Shown one piece after another: positions 1 through 8,380 of a stretch of 64,000 nt of DNA. Position numbers and translations under genes: made by a program. The number at the start of each line of letters is the position of its first letter. Positions within the stretch are counted from its first letter, which is position 1. Under the pieces are notes generated by a model, which saw only the letters and a list, made by a program, of their open reading frames with translations, did not search any database and had not been told where the DNA came from. Source of the DNA: Paraliobacillus salinarum (GTDB lineage: Bacteria; Bacillota; Bacilli; Bacillales; Amphibacillaceae); the NCBI RefSeq assembly GCF_014083865.1, contig NZ_JACEFA010000001.1, forward strand, positions 434,001 through 498,000. The letters run 5' to 3'.

Positions 1-1118
1 TTGGGTAAATCAATAGTAATAGAGTCGAAGTTAAATGATTTTGCTGTCATAAGGATAGCCTCAATCATCATAATCGTTGTTTCATCATCAGCAAGTGTTG
101 GTCCTTCAGTAAAGTGAAGAGACAGATTATCTTGATTAACGACCACATCAAATGATGCATCTTCAGGTATAGGCCCCTTAACATCAAATGCTGGCTCATC
201 TATTTTCAATTGTTTTAAAGCAGCCTCAATCGTATCATCTGTATTCGTTTTAATCGGGACTAATAGAGGTTCCTTTTCATTGTATTGATAAATCTTATAG
301 ATATGTTTTTCCTCAAGCATAATATCAATGGCACTTATTTCACCAAAAGGTCCCAAATTAACAGGATTTCCATCTGGGGATTGAATATTGAGCTTTTGTA
401 TTCCATAAGGTTTAAACATGATTGTTGCCATTTGCTCAAAAACGTATGCTGAACTAGATCCGTCAGGGAAACGATAGGATTCAGGTACAATTAATGTTGC
501 TCGCTTGTTTTTAACATCTATATCAAAAGATAAACCATCAAAAGGAAATACATTAAGACCCAACGCTTCTTGCTTGTCTGCTATAAAACGATTGATTTTG
601 TTATAGTAATCATTCGCACTTCCACCAGATGAATCAACTAATGTGATTGGAATGGCATAGTTATTATATTTGTCTACTGCAGCAATAGTAAACAACTTTT
701 CTTCGTCAACATTTTTATAATAAATCAAACTTGAACCTTGATTGTTATTTGTTATTTCTCTTTTTTCTTGCTCTTCATCAGCCGAAAAGAGTGACGATTT
801 CTCTTCTATTCCTTCTGGTTGATCAAACTGCACATTACTTTGCTCCTGTTCTTCCGTACTTGCCTGTTCGGAGTAAGATTCATTTGCGTTTTGGTAAGAT
901 CGGTTCATGTTACCCTGAACGATTAGGAAAAGTAATCCAATGACAGCAAAACTAGCAATTGAAGGAACAAGCCATGACCAACGACGATGTTCTTGTTTTT
1001 CATGCAATCGTAATTCAATCTTCTGATAAAGCGTCTCTTTTGATTGATTGTCTTTTATTTTTGGCATTTGTCTTAATTTATCTTCCAATTGTTGCTTCTC
1101 TAGTTGATCATTGTCCAT
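1..1118 (-). CDS. rsiX: Anti-sigma-X factor RsiX, 3' end cut off
   Basis: Membrane-bound anti-sigma factor expected to hold SigX inactive. At least 372 codons run to the window edge without a stop, already about the full length known for RsiX. The first ~55 residues are charged and cytoplasmic; one membrane segment follows (SWLVPSIASFAVIGLLFLIV), then a Glu/Gln-rich linker and a long extracytoplasmic part. That part seems to hold two GerMN-like repeats, the second beginning near PLLVPIKTNTDD. The ATG follows GGGAGG. The gene lies 19 bases behind sigX in the same direction, as in B. subtilis, which is the main support for the name. The family is fast-evolving, so identity rests on context plus topology. 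Confidence 0.85.
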   Translation of the reverse strand, partial: MDNDQLEKQQLEDKLRQMPKIKDNQSKETLYQKIELRLHEKQEHRRWSWLVPSIASFAVIGLLFLIVQGNMNRSYQNANESYSEQASTEEQEQSNVQFDQPEGIEEKSSLFSADEEQEKREITNNNQGSSLIYYKNVDEEKLFTIAAVDKYNNYAIPITLVDSSGGSANDYYNKINRFIADKQEALGLNVFPFDGLSFDIDVKNKRATLIVPESYRFPDGSSSAYVFEQMATIMFKPYGIQKLNIQSPDGNPVNLGPFGEISAIDIMLEEKHIYKIYQYNEKEPLLVPIKTNTDDTIEAALKQLKIDEPAFDVKGPIPEDASFDVVVNQDNLSLHFTEGPTLADDETTIMMIEAILMTAKSFNFDSITIDLP

Positions 1119-1137
1119 ATCTAATCCCTCCCATCTA

Positions 1138-1647
1138 TTATTTTCGCAAAATTTTTCGAAGCTTATTTATCGCACGGTGTTGATTAGTTTTTACTTTGCT
1201 AATTGAACAGCTCATTATATCAGCTGTTTCTTGAATGGAAAAAGACTGAATATAACGTAAAATAATGACTTGTTTTTGGTCATTACTACATTTATTCAAA
1301 GCTTTGTAAATACGTTTCATTTGATCGTCTAATACTACGATTTCTTCAGGTAATGCCGCTTCATCTTTTATCAGTTGTTCTTCGGTATCGTTTGAAAAAA
1401 GATTACTCATTCGATCTCTCAATCGTTTCTGTTTTCGAAAAAAGTCAAGTGTAGTATGTCTAGCGATAGAAAATAACCAGGTCTTCTCACTACTTTCTCC
1501 TCGAAATGATTGATAAGACTTTAGAACTTTAACATACACATCTTGCAAAATATCTTCAGCTTCTTCTTGGTTTCTCACCATGTAGAAGACGTATTGATAT
1601 AAATCTTGATGATAATTATCATACAATGTTTCAAACGTGGTCTTCAT
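1138..1647 (-). CDS. sigX: ECF sigma factor SigX
   Basis: Extracytoplasmic-function sigma factor of 169 residues, the normal length. Region 2 spans about residues 7-75 (LYDNYHQDLYQYVFYMV, then EDILQDVYVKVL and FSIARHTTLDFFRK). Region 4 spans about 110-165, with helix-turn-helix QETADIMSCSISKVKTNQHR. In B. subtilis SigX controls cell-surface charge and envelope-stress genes. The start follows a GGGGGG ribosome site. It is co-directional with rsiX and preceded by an ECF-type promoter, so autoregulation is likely. The resE neighbourhood matches the B. subtilis resDE-sigX-rsiX order, but a B12 cassette separates the two here. Confidence 0.9.
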   Translation of the reverse strand: MKTTFETLYDNYHQDLYQYVFYMVRNQEEAEDILQDVYVKVLKSYQSFRGESSEKTWLFSIARHTTLDFFRKQKRLRDRMSNLFSNDTEEQLIKDEAALPEEIVVLDDQMKRIYKALNKCSNDQKQVIILRYIQSFSIQETADIMSCSISKVKTNQHRAINKLRKILRK

Positions 1648-1676
1648 TCACTAGACCCCCCGTCATTCATTAATTA

Positions 1677-1702
1677 GACGTTTCATATTCAATTTAGTTA
1701 CA
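1677..1702 (-). promoter_or_regulatory. ECF (sigma-X type) promoter of sigX-rsiX
   Basis: On the minus strand TGTAAC (1697-1702) is followed after 16 bases by CGTC (1677-1680). This matches the TGTAAC-N16/17-CGNC pattern known for SigX-class promoters. It ends 30 bases before the sigX start, which fits autoregulation. Seen directly; assignment to SigX itself is inference because ECF promoters overlap in specificity. Confidence 0.65.
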
Positions 1703-1707
1703 ATTTT

Positions 1708-2211
1708 TTATACTTTATATTTCGTTTTATACCTGTTTGCCAAATATTCAAACGGCTTATAGCTAACTACCATAAATAAAACATTACCGAAGGCGTGATA
1801 GAAATCAAATAATAAACCACTTACATAATAGCCCCAAAAGACTCCAGAAATCATATAATTTGTTAAAGCAAAAAATAGTCCATATATAAATCCTGACACA
1901 ATCGCTAATAGAACTAATATGGGGAACTGCCTTCTCTTCCAAACTAAGCCGATTACACCACTCAATAAACCAATCAAAATATAAGCTATTATTTGCCAAA
2001 AAGTCCAAATTCCCATACCCATGAACAAATTAGATATATAGATCGTAATTATCCCTAGTAACATGCCGTTGATCGGGCCGAAAAAAAAACCAGTTAGAAT
2101 CACTAGTGATGTAACTGGTTGAACATTAGGTATAAACTGAAAGATATATCGTCCACTAATAGCCATGCCAGATAACATTGCAATTAAAGTTATTCGATAT
2201 GTTTTAGACAT
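1708..2211 (-). CDS. ECF transporter S component, probably for cobalamin
   Basis: Hydrophobic protein of 167 residues with about six membrane segments and little else, the form of the substrate-binding S component of energy-coupling-factor vitamin transporters. The start ATG overlaps the stop of the lipoprotein gene by one base (TAATG), so translation is coupled. Both genes lie behind a B12 riboswitch, which makes cobalamin or a precursor the likely substrate (CbrT/CblT-type S component). No ATPase or T-component gene is present, so it must share the ECF module encoded elsewhere. A riboflavin S component (RibU) was considered, but the riboswitch class argues against it. Confidence 0.78.
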   Translation of the reverse strand: MSKTYRITLIAMLSGMAISGRYIFQFIPNVQPVTSLVILTGFFFGPINGMLLGIITIYISNLFMGMGIWTFWQIIAYILIGLLSGVIGLVWKRRQFPILVLLAIVSGFIYGLFFALTNYMISGVFWGYYVSGLLFDFYHAFGNVLFMVVSYKPFEYLANRYKTKYKV

Positions 2212-2591
2212 TAATAACTCACTTTTTGCAAATCAAAATTAATTTCATCGCCATCAGAAACTTCATACTCAGCTGCACCGACATTTGCTGATTTTCCGTT
2301 TATTGTATACATCCAATAAATGTCATCTTCAGGAACTTGTTCTTTTCCTTCGATCGAAGTGATAAAGCCATCCTTCTGTACGACAACATCAAAATGGTCT
2401 TTTAATAACTCCAGCAAATTTGTTTCGTCTGACAATTCAATTTCAGCCTCGGCAATTGTTTCTTCTTGTTGATTTTCTGAAATAGTAATATCTACTGTTC
2501 CAGTCACATCATTCGTTTGATCTGTTGTTTGACAACCAACCAAAAACATACTAAATAAAATCAAAAATATAATACTTCTAAACTTTCTCAT
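2211..2591 (-). CDS. DUF4430 (transcobalamin-like) lipoprotein
   Basis: Predicted surface lipoprotein of 126 residues. The start was set at ATG 2591, giving MRKFRSIIFLILFSMFLVGC with a lipobox LVGC. The ATG follows a GGGGGA ribosome site, whereas the longer upstream reading frame has no such site and no signal peptide. After a Thr/Glu-rich linker comes a DUF4430 domain (about 75-126) with DDIYWMYTINGKSANVGA and VSDGDEINFDL. This domain resembles the C-terminal domain of transcobalamin. It is followed by an S component and preceded by a cobalamin riboswitch, so it likely captures B12 outside the cell and hands it to the transporter. Confidence 0.8.
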   Translation of the reverse strand: MRKFRSIIFLILFSMFLVGCQTTDQTNDVTGTVDITISENQQEETIAEAEIELSDETNLLELLKDHFDVVVQKDGFITSIEGKEQVPEDDIYWMYTINGKSANVGAAEYEVSDGDEINFDLQKVSY

Positions 2592-2596
2592 CTTCT

Positions 2597-2620
2597 TCCC
2601 CCATTTCATGTGATGGAGGA
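2597..2620 (-). promoter_or_regulatory. Shine-Dalgarno-sequestering hairpin of the B12 leader
   Basis: In the transcript UCCUCCAU (2620-2613) can pair with AUGGGGGA (2604-2597) across an eight-base loop: eight pairs, one of them U-G. The right arm is the ribosome binding site of the lipoprotein gene, whose ATG is at 2591. This is the expected shape of a translational expression platform under a B12 riboswitch. Pairing is read from the sequence; regulation is inferred. Confidence 0.6.
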
Positions 2621-2695
2621 TTAAACGTTTATTTAATTTAAGAACTTTTAATCGAATCAAACGCTTAACCCTCGAAGGTTTGACACTTTCGGAAG

Positions 2696-2845
2696 ATTTG
2701 GTAGGTCTACTGACTTATGCATTCATCTACTTTGAACCCTTCCCATATCTAGTTGATACAGTGGTTATGTTCATTTCGCTTGCAATTACAGTTGCGAGGA
2801 CAGTTCTGGACTTGCACCAGATTCCCTGTTAGTTTTACACCAAAT
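2696..2845 (-). ncRNA. Cobalamin (B12) riboswitch aptamer
   Basis: The minus strand carries the class hallmarks in order: AACAGGGAATCTGGTG, then CAAGTCCAGAACTG, CGCAACTGTAA, and the B12 box AAGTCAGTAGACCTACC (2716-2700). The closing helix P1 is ATTTGGT (2845-2839) with ACCAAAT (2702-2696). It lies between resE and the lipoprotein/S-component pair and reads into the latter. Binding of adenosylcobalamin is expected to lower expression of B12 uptake genes. A sequestering hairpin rather than a terminator lies between aptamer and start codon. Confidence 0.93.
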
Positions 2846-2857
2846 ACTCCATTTAGG

Positions 2858-4609
2858 TTATTTTATAGGTATTACAAAGGTAAAGGTTGTTCCTTCGTTT
2901 AATTTACTTTGGACAGCTATGTTACCATGATGTGCTTCTACAATATTTTTGGCAATAGATAACCCAAGACCTGTACCTTTTCTTTTTTCTGTTTTTGTTC
3001 TTGATTTGTCCGCTTTATAAAATCGTTCAAATACAAATGGTAAATCTTCTTCTGAAATACCAGATCCAGTATCTTTGACAGAAAAACGGATATCATCAGT
3101 CTCTGTTTCCACTAGCAGAGTCACATTTCCATTTATTTCTGTATGACGTATTGCGTTATCAATTAAATTTGTGAGCACTTGTTCAAGACGATCCTGGTCT
3201 ACTTCAATTGATTGAACCGCTGTGTTTACCACAACATCTAGAGATACACCTTGCTCTTTAGCAGGACCTTGAAATTTTCGAATGATCCGATCAATAAACT
3301 GATTTAAATTCATTGTTTCTTTGTGCAGTTGCACATGTCCCGCTTTTATTCGAGCTAAATCTAACAATTCGTTGACTAATCGTCCCATTCTTAACGATTC
3401 ATCTCGAATAATAGATGCTAACTCATTTTTTTCCTCTGGTGATTCAGCGATATTATCTACAATTGCCTCACTATATCCTTGCATCATTGATATCGGTGTG
3501 CGTAACTCATGGGAAACATTAGCGATAAACTCTTCACGGAGCTGGTCCATTCGACGTTCTTCGGTCATATCACGAATGATAGCTACAACGCCACGCACTT
3601 TCGTTTCTGCATATAATGGTGTCATAACCATTACCCAATTTCTACCTTGAACAGTTACTTCTTGAGCTTGCTCTGTTTCTGAATCAATTACTTTTTTTAA
3701 TAATAGTAATATATCTTCAGGTAGAAAATTGTCTGAATTGACATCATACTCATATCGCCAATCATTTAAAAGTTTCTGTGCTGGTGGATTAGAAAGGATA
3801 ATTTCAGCTTGTCGATTAAATGTCAGTACCCCATCTGCCATCGATCGTAAGATGCTATATAATTGTTCTTTTTCTTGACTTAAAGCTTCAATATGATAAT
3901 TTAATTGCCTTCCCATCCGATTGAAAGCCATCGCCAATTCACCAATTTCATCATGGGTTAAAATCGGAACTCTTGTTTTAAATTGCCCTTTAGCAAGTTC
4001 CAATGCTCCTTCTCTCATTTTAATCAATGGTTCTGTTATTCTAGTAGACAAGAAGAAAGCAAAGATAGTCATTAACACAATGGCAATTCCTGCAGCTAAA
4101 AGAATAATTTCACTTGTCTGTTTTGTTGTTTCGGCAACAATTTCAGATGATTGATAAGCAAAAACGGCACCGCTCTCATCTTGAAGACTTACTCCAGCGA
4201 TTAGTACTTCTTGATCTGATGGCAAAGTCAGTTGATCGGTAACTGTTTGATGTTTCTCTATTACAGTTTGAAATAAATCATTCTGCCCAACCCATTCATC
4301 TGTTAATTTTGGTAGATTCTCATCTTCGGTTGACGAGGTGTAAGTATGTCCATCATTTAAAATTATAGTAATACGGCTACTGTGATCTTTAAGCGTTTCA
4401 GCAATGGTTTGCATGTTCAATTGATTAGAAGATTTCTCTATCAACGTAGTAATCTTCGTTGCTTGATTCACCAATTGGTTTTCTGCTTGGGTTACATGAT
4501 AGCCATTAAAAAATTCAAGTAATAAGAAACTAATAATAGCTAAAACAACAAAAATTACTAATAGAAATGTAATCCATAATTTAACGACAACACCACGTAA
4601 AAAAATCAT
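2858..4609 (-). CDS. resE: Sensor histidine kinase ResE
   Basis: Membrane kinase (583 residues) of the ResDE system that activates anaerobic and respiratory genes in Bacillus. N-terminal membrane segment (about 10-30), extracytoplasmic sensor region to ~165, second membrane segment (168-190), HAMP (about 190-242), PAS (about 250-355), HisKA with VSHELRTPIS and the HATPase domain with N box (LIDNAIRHTE) and G boxes (DTGSGISEED, GTGLGLSIAK). It overlaps resD by four bases, so the two are translationally coupled. The resABC genes that precede resDE in B. subtilis are absent here. Confidence 0.92.
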   Translation of the reverse strand: MIFLRGVVVKLWITFLLVIFVVLAIISFLLLEFFNGYHVTQAENQLVNQATKITTLIEKSSNQLNMQTIAETLKDHSSRITIILNDGHTYTSSTEDENLPKLTDEWVGQNDLFQTVIEKHQTVTDQLTLPSDQEVLIAGVSLQDESGAVFAYQSSEIVAETTKQTSEIILLAAGIAIVLMTIFAFFLSTRITEPLIKMREGALELAKGQFKTRVPILTHDEIGELAMAFNRMGRQLNYHIEALSQEKEQLYSILRSMADGVLTFNRQAEIILSNPPAQKLLNDWRYEYDVNSDNFLPEDILLLLKKVIDSETEQAQEVTVQGRNWVMVMTPLYAETKVRGVVAIIRDMTEERRMDQLREEFIANVSHELRTPISMMQGYSEAIVDNIAESPEEKNELASIIRDESLRMGRLVNELLDLARIKAGHVQLHKETMNLNQFIDRIIRKFQGPAKEQGVSLDVVVNTAVQSIEVDQDRLEQVLTNLIDNAIRHTEINGNVTLLVETETDDIRFSVKDTGSGISEEDLPFVFERFYKADKSRTKTEKRKGTGLGLSIAKNIVEAHHGNIAVQSKLNEGTTFTFVIPIK

Positions 4610-5322
4610 TCATCTGCCACTTCAAACTTGTAACCGACACCCCAAACAGTTAAAATCATTTTTCCAGCGCCTTGTGATACTTTATTTAATTTTTCGCGAA
4701 GTCGTTTGACATGTGTGTCTACCGTTCGTAAATCACCAAAAAATTCATATTGCCAAACTTCTTTTAATAACTGTTCTCGATCAAACACTTTATCAGGTGA
4801 GCTAGCTAAAAAATGTAATAATTCATATTCTTTTGGTGTTAAACTTACCTCTTGGTCGTCTGCTAATACGCGATGTGCATCATTATCAATTACAAGATGT
4901 TTAAACTCTAATACGTCTTTCGTAGTAGATTGGGTATTAGTTGAAGATGAAGCGGTAGATCTGCGTAACAGTGCCTTTACTCTTAATACTACTTCTCTAG
5001 GGCTAAAAGGTTTTACAATATAGTCGTCAGCGCCTACTTCAAACCCTTCAACACGATTTGCTTCTTCACCTTTAGCAGTGAGCATGATAACAGGTGTTGC
5101 TTTTTTATTTCGCAATGATTTGCACACATCAATACCATCTTTTCCAGGTAGCATTAAGTCTAGAAGAGTCAATGCATAGTCATTTGCAATAGCAAGTTGA
5201 AGCCCTTCTTCTCCATCACTGGCTTCATCAATCTCATATCCTTCACGTTCAAGATACATTTTTAACAGCCTTCGAATTCTCTCTTCGTCCTCAATTACAA
5301 GGATTTTATTTAAGTCATCCAT
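4606..5322 (-). CDS. resD: Response regulator ResD
   Basis: OmpR/PhoB-type regulator of 238 residues. Receiver domain about residues 6-120 with acidic pair EDEE, phospho-acceptor Asp in LLDLMLPGKDG, and Lys in IVKPFSPRE. The winged-helix DNA-binding domain covers about 135-235 (SLTPKEYELLHFLA, RTVDTHVKRLREKL, VWGVGYKFE). Partner of ResE, with a four-base overlap. In B. subtilis ResD binds promoters of respiration, nitrite/nitrate and cytochrome genes, including resA; here it is preceded directly by rluB, so any autoregulation must use its own leader (5323-5451). Confidence 0.92.
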   Translation of the reverse strand: MDDLNKILVIEDEERIRRLLKMYLEREGYEIDEASDGEEGLQLAIANDYALTLLDLMLPGKDGIDVCKSLRNKKATPVIMLTAKGEEANRVEGFEVGADDYIVKPFSPREVVLRVKALLRRSTASSSTNTQSTTKDVLEFKHLVIDNDAHRVLADDQEVSLTPKEYELLHFLASSPDKVFDREQLLKEVWQYEFFGDLRTVDTHVKRLREKLNKVSQGAGKMILTVWGVGYKFEVADE

Positions 5323-5451
5323 CCCAATAACCCCTTCCTAGCTAACCCCTTATTCCAATTGTATATCTATATCTTCCTATTACAAAATAAATAATTGATT
5401 AACATGGTTACAAAGTGTTTTTTATTTTTATTTATCGGTCTCTATTATCAA

Positions 5452-6186
5452 TTATTTACTTTTTGCAGCAACTTGTTTTAATTGACTTACTTCATGACGT
5501 GTTAACTCACGAAATTCACCTGGCTGTAACCCTTCAAGTGTCAAGAAACTATACCTTTCTCTCTTAAGCTTCATTACAGGATAATTAATATTTTCAAACA
5601 TTCTACGTACTTGTCGATTCTTACCTTGATGAAGTGTTAACTCAATAATGGCAGTATTTTTCGTTCGGTCTGTTGATAAAATTTGGATATTTACTGCTTT
5701 TAATTTATCTCCATCTACTTGTACACCTTTTTTTAATTGTTTTAGAGCTTCCTTGGTTGGTATGCCCTTCACTTTTGTTACATATACCTTGTCTATTTCA
5801 TGACTAGGATGCATCAACAACTGAGCAAACTCACCATCATTAGTAAGCAAGATAATACCCGATGTATCATAATCGAGTCGTCCAATTGGGTAAACACGTT
5901 GTTCGATTGCAGGTAAGAAATCTAATACTACTTTACGCCCTTTATCATCTTTTACACTTGAAATAACTCCTCTAGGTTTGTACAGCATGTAGTATACTGA
6001 CTCTTCTTTTTCTAGTGGAATGTTATTTACTTCAATGTTATCATTTGCTGATACTTTTACACCCAGCTCACTAACAACCTTGCCATTTACTTTCACTTTT
6101 CCTTCTTCAATTAACTTCTCAGCTTTTCTTCTAGAAGTTACTCCACTTTGAGCAATCACTTTTTGTAATCGTTCTTGTTTATCCAT
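5452..6186 (-). CDS. rluB: 23S rRNA pseudouridine synthase RluB
   Basis: RsuA/RluB-family enzyme that converts a 23S rRNA uridine to pseudouridine. S4 RNA-binding domain at about residues 3-62 (RLQKVIAQSGVTSRRKAEKL), then the catalytic domain with the RLDYDTSGIILLTNDGE signature whose Asp is the nucleophile, and GKNRQVRRMF near the C terminus. The start at ATG 6186 (MDKQERL) is chosen because GGTGAT lies six bases upstream; an in-frame ATG 60 bases upstream lacks a site and adds an atypical tail. Follows spmB, as in B. subtilis. Confidence 0.92.
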   Translation of the reverse strand: MDKQERLQKVIAQSGVTSRRKAEKLIEEGKVKVNGKVVSELGVKVSANDNIEVNNIPLEKEESVYYMLYKPRGVISSVKDDKGRKVVLDFLPAIEQRVYPIGRLDYDTSGIILLTNDGEFAQLLMHPSHEIDKVYVTKVKGIPTKEALKQLKKGVQVDGDKLKAVNIQILSTDRTKNTAIIELTLHQGKNRQVRRMFENINYPVMKLKRERYSFLTLEGLQPGEFRELTRHEVSQLKQVAAKSK

Positions 6187-6276
6187 TATATCACCACTAT
6201 ACCCTTCTATATTAACATATTCATTTTGCCAGAAATTTTTAAACAAAACAATAGCGTTAACCTATGCGTTAACGCT

Positions 6277-6810
6277 TCAATTCGAAAATACCATTGAAAC
6301 AATGATAATCGATGTTATTATACCAACAAAATCGGCTATAAGTCCAACTTTTAATGCATCTCCCATTTTCTTAATTCCTACTGCACCAAAATACACTGTA
6401 ATTATATAAAAAGTAGTATCCGTACTTCCTTGCATGGTAGATGCTAGTCTCCCAATAAAAGAATCTGGCCCAAAGGTTTTAATTAAGTCTGCAGTAATTG
6501 CTAAAGCAGCAGTTCCTGATAGCGGCCTAGTAAATGATAAAGGAACGATTTCACTTGGTATACCGATTCTATGCAGAACAGGCTGAAACAAATCAATTAA
6601 AGCATCCATTGCACCGGAACTACGAAAAATTGTAATAGAGACAATCATTCCTAATAAATAAGGCAACAGAGATACTGCCATCGATATTCCTTCTTTACCA
6701 CCTTCAACAAACAATTCATAAGTAGGGAGTTTTTTAATTACGGCAATTAATAAAATCAGTAAAACAATACTAGGTATAATCCATATACTGACCATTGAAA
6801 TGACATTCAT
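6277..6810 (-). CDS. spmB: Spore maturation protein SpmB
   Basis: Integral membrane protein of 177 residues of the Gate/SpmB family. Hydrophobic helices throughout and the family segments SLLPYLLGMIVSITIF, SFTRPLSGTAALAI and STMQGSTDTTFYIITVYFG. Together with SpmA it is needed for full dehydration of the spore core. The start overlaps the end of spmA by four bases, and the pair follows dacB, the same trio as in B. subtilis. Confidence 0.93.
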   Translation of the reverse strand: MNVISMVSIWIIPSIVLLILLIAVIKKLPTYELFVEGGKEGISMAVSLLPYLLGMIVSITIFRSSGAMDALIDLFQPVLHRIGIPSEIVPLSFTRPLSGTAALAITADLIKTFGPDSFIGRLASTMQGSTDTTFYIITVYFGAVGIKKMGDALKVGLIADFVGIITSIIIVSMVFSN

Positions 6811-7397
6811 CTTCTAATCTTTCGCTCCCTTCTAAAATGAAAAATTCGATCAACTATTATTGCAACTATCGTTGTTAAAAGTGTTGCGATAATCGTCGTT
6901 CCTACAATCTCAGTTGGGGCACTTGATTCGTATTGTATTCGAATGGCAATAACAGTTGTCGGGATCAGTGTTAGACTTGATGTATTAATTACTAAAAAGG
7001 TGATCATTGACCTACTCGCTCTATTAGATTGAGAAATTTTTTTCATCTCTTCCATTGCTTTAATTCCCATTGGCGTCGCCGCATTACCTAGCCCGAAAAG
7101 ATTTGCTATAAAATTAGAAAGGATATACCCCATTGCAGGATGGTCCTTAGGTATTTCAGGAAACAATTTTGTAATAAACGGTTTAAAGACTTTTGCTAAT
7201 ACAGATAATATTCCAGCCTTTTCTGCTATACGCATTAGTCCAAGCCAGAAAATCAACACACTAACTAAACCTAATACTAATGTAACCGCTTCTTGTGCAC
7301 TAGAAAACAGAGCTTGATTGACTTCCTCCATTGTTCCATTAAACATGGCATAGATAATCCCGATGATCGCTAACCCAGCCCAAATATAATTTACCAT
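6807..7397 (-). CDS. spmA: Spore maturation protein SpmA
   Basis: Integral membrane protein of 196 residues, paralogous in fold to SpmB (nucleoside-recognition/Gate domain). Family signs: FWLGLMRIAEKAG near residue 50 and NLFGLGNAATPMGIKAMEEM near 105, followed by several membrane segments and a basic tail (FRRERKIRR). It acts with SpmB in spore-core water reduction and heat resistance. Only one base separates it from the dacB stop, so it is in the dacB-spmA-spmB operon, controlled by sigma-E in B. subtilis. Confidence 0.93.
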   Translation of the reverse strand: MVNYIWAGLAIIGIIYAMFNGTMEEVNQALFSSAQEAVTLVLGLVSVLIFWLGLMRIAEKAGILSVLAKVFKPFITKLFPEIPKDHPAMGYILSNFIANLFGLGNAATPMGIKAMEEMKKISQSNRASRSMITFLVINTSSLTLIPTTVIAIRIQYESSAPTEIVGTTIIATLLTTIVAIIVDRIFHFRRERKIRR

Positions 7398-7398
7398 T

Positions 7399-8286
7399 TC
7401 ATTTCACACCTATTAGCTGATTAAATGTATTGGCAACTTGACGCCATAAACCTATTTTCTTTGTAGATTGATTAGAAATTTGGTTAAAAGTAGTGGTTGC
7501 ATACTGATCAAATCCCCAATCAAATAACCGAATATGGTCCTGCCAATCATTAGGATCTTGTAGTGTAACTGCTATTAAGATAATATCATTTTTTTCTGCG
7601 ATGGAAATTAGCGTTCGTCCAGCTGCTTTTGTATATCCAGTTTTACCACCAATTGTATATGGATAATAATGTGTTAATAATTTATGTTTATTTCCCCAAG
7701 CATACGTGCGTTGTTCAGATTTATAAGACTTTGCGCTTGTAATTTCAGCAAAGACAGAATTATTCATTGCGTATTTTGTTAAAATAGCCATATCATATGC
7801 CGTAGAATAATGTGTTTTGGAATCTAGTCCGTGTGGGTTATCAAAATGGGTGTTTTCCATTCCTAACCATTCAGCTTTCTCATTCATTAGATAAGCGAAT
7901 CCCTCAACACTTCCACCTACATACTCTGCAATAGCTGTTGCCGCATCATTACCTGATCGTAACATTAAACCATATACTAAATCCTCTAGTGGTATTTTTT
8001 CACCTTTTTCTAAATAAATGGAAGAGCCCTCCGTGTAAACAGCCTCATTCGTAATCGTTACTTTTTTTTCCATCTTACCTGATTCAATTGCAATGATTGC
8101 TGTCATCATTTTAGTAATACTAGCGATAAGATGTCTATCGTGAGCGGCTTTTTCATATAATACTTTTCCAGTTTCTTGATCAATTAAAACTGCATTTCTA
8201 GCTGTAATATCCGGCTTCGCAATTGTATTAATTGGAAATGATAAAGTTAAAATTGTAACCAATATAAAAATAAATATGCGCAACAT
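7399..8286 (-). CDS. dacB: Sporulation D-Ala-D-Ala carboxypeptidase DacB
   Basis: S11-family penicillin-binding protein that trims peptide stems in spore cortex peptidoglycan. Signal peptide LRIFIFILVTILTLSF, then catalytic SxxK (SITKMM), SGN (RSGNDA) and KTG (GGKTGYTKAAGR) motifs. The start is set at ATG 8286 behind GAGAGG; the longer frame would bury the signal peptide. Shorter than B. subtilis DacB (about 295 residues). First gene of dacB-spmA-spmB. The upstream neighbour is sodF, where B. subtilis has ypuI. Confidence 0.9.
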   Translation of the reverse strand: MLRIFIFILVTILTLSFPINTIAKPDITARNAVLIDQETGKVLYEKAAHDRHLIASITKMMTAIIAIESGKMEKKVTITNEAVYTEGSSIYLEKGEKIPLEDLVYGLMLRSGNDAATAIAEYVGGSVEGFAYLMNEKAEWLGMENTHFDNPHGLDSKTHYSTAYDMAILTKYAMNNSVFAEITSAKSYKSEQRTYAWGNKHKLLTHYYPYTIGGKTGYTKAAGRTLISIAEKNDIILIAVTLQDPNDWQDHIRLFDWGFDQYATTTFNQISNQSTKKIGLWRQVANTFNQLIGVK

Positions 8287-8316
8287 TCGTTCATCCTCTC
8301 CACACGTTTCTATAAA

Positions 8317-8345
8317 AGTATATGCAGAAAGGACAAGCGTATGAT
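8317..8345 (-). promoter_or_regulatory. Possible sigma-E promoter of dacB-spmAB
   Basis: Minus strand CATATACT (8324-8317) resembles the sigma-E -10 consensus (CATAnnnT), with ATCATA (8345-8340) 15 bases upstream as a weak -35. It lies about 30 bases before the dacB start. The dacB operon is sigma-E dependent in B. subtilis. The match is moderate. Confidence 0.3.
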
Positions 8346-8380
8346 AGCGCACAAAAAATCGTCTATTTTATTACATTAGA

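Noticed and set aside
1708-2211. Riboflavin transporter RibU
   Set aside because: The upstream riboswitch is of the cobalamin class and the adjacent gene encodes a transcobalamin-like domain, so cobalamin is the more likely substrate.
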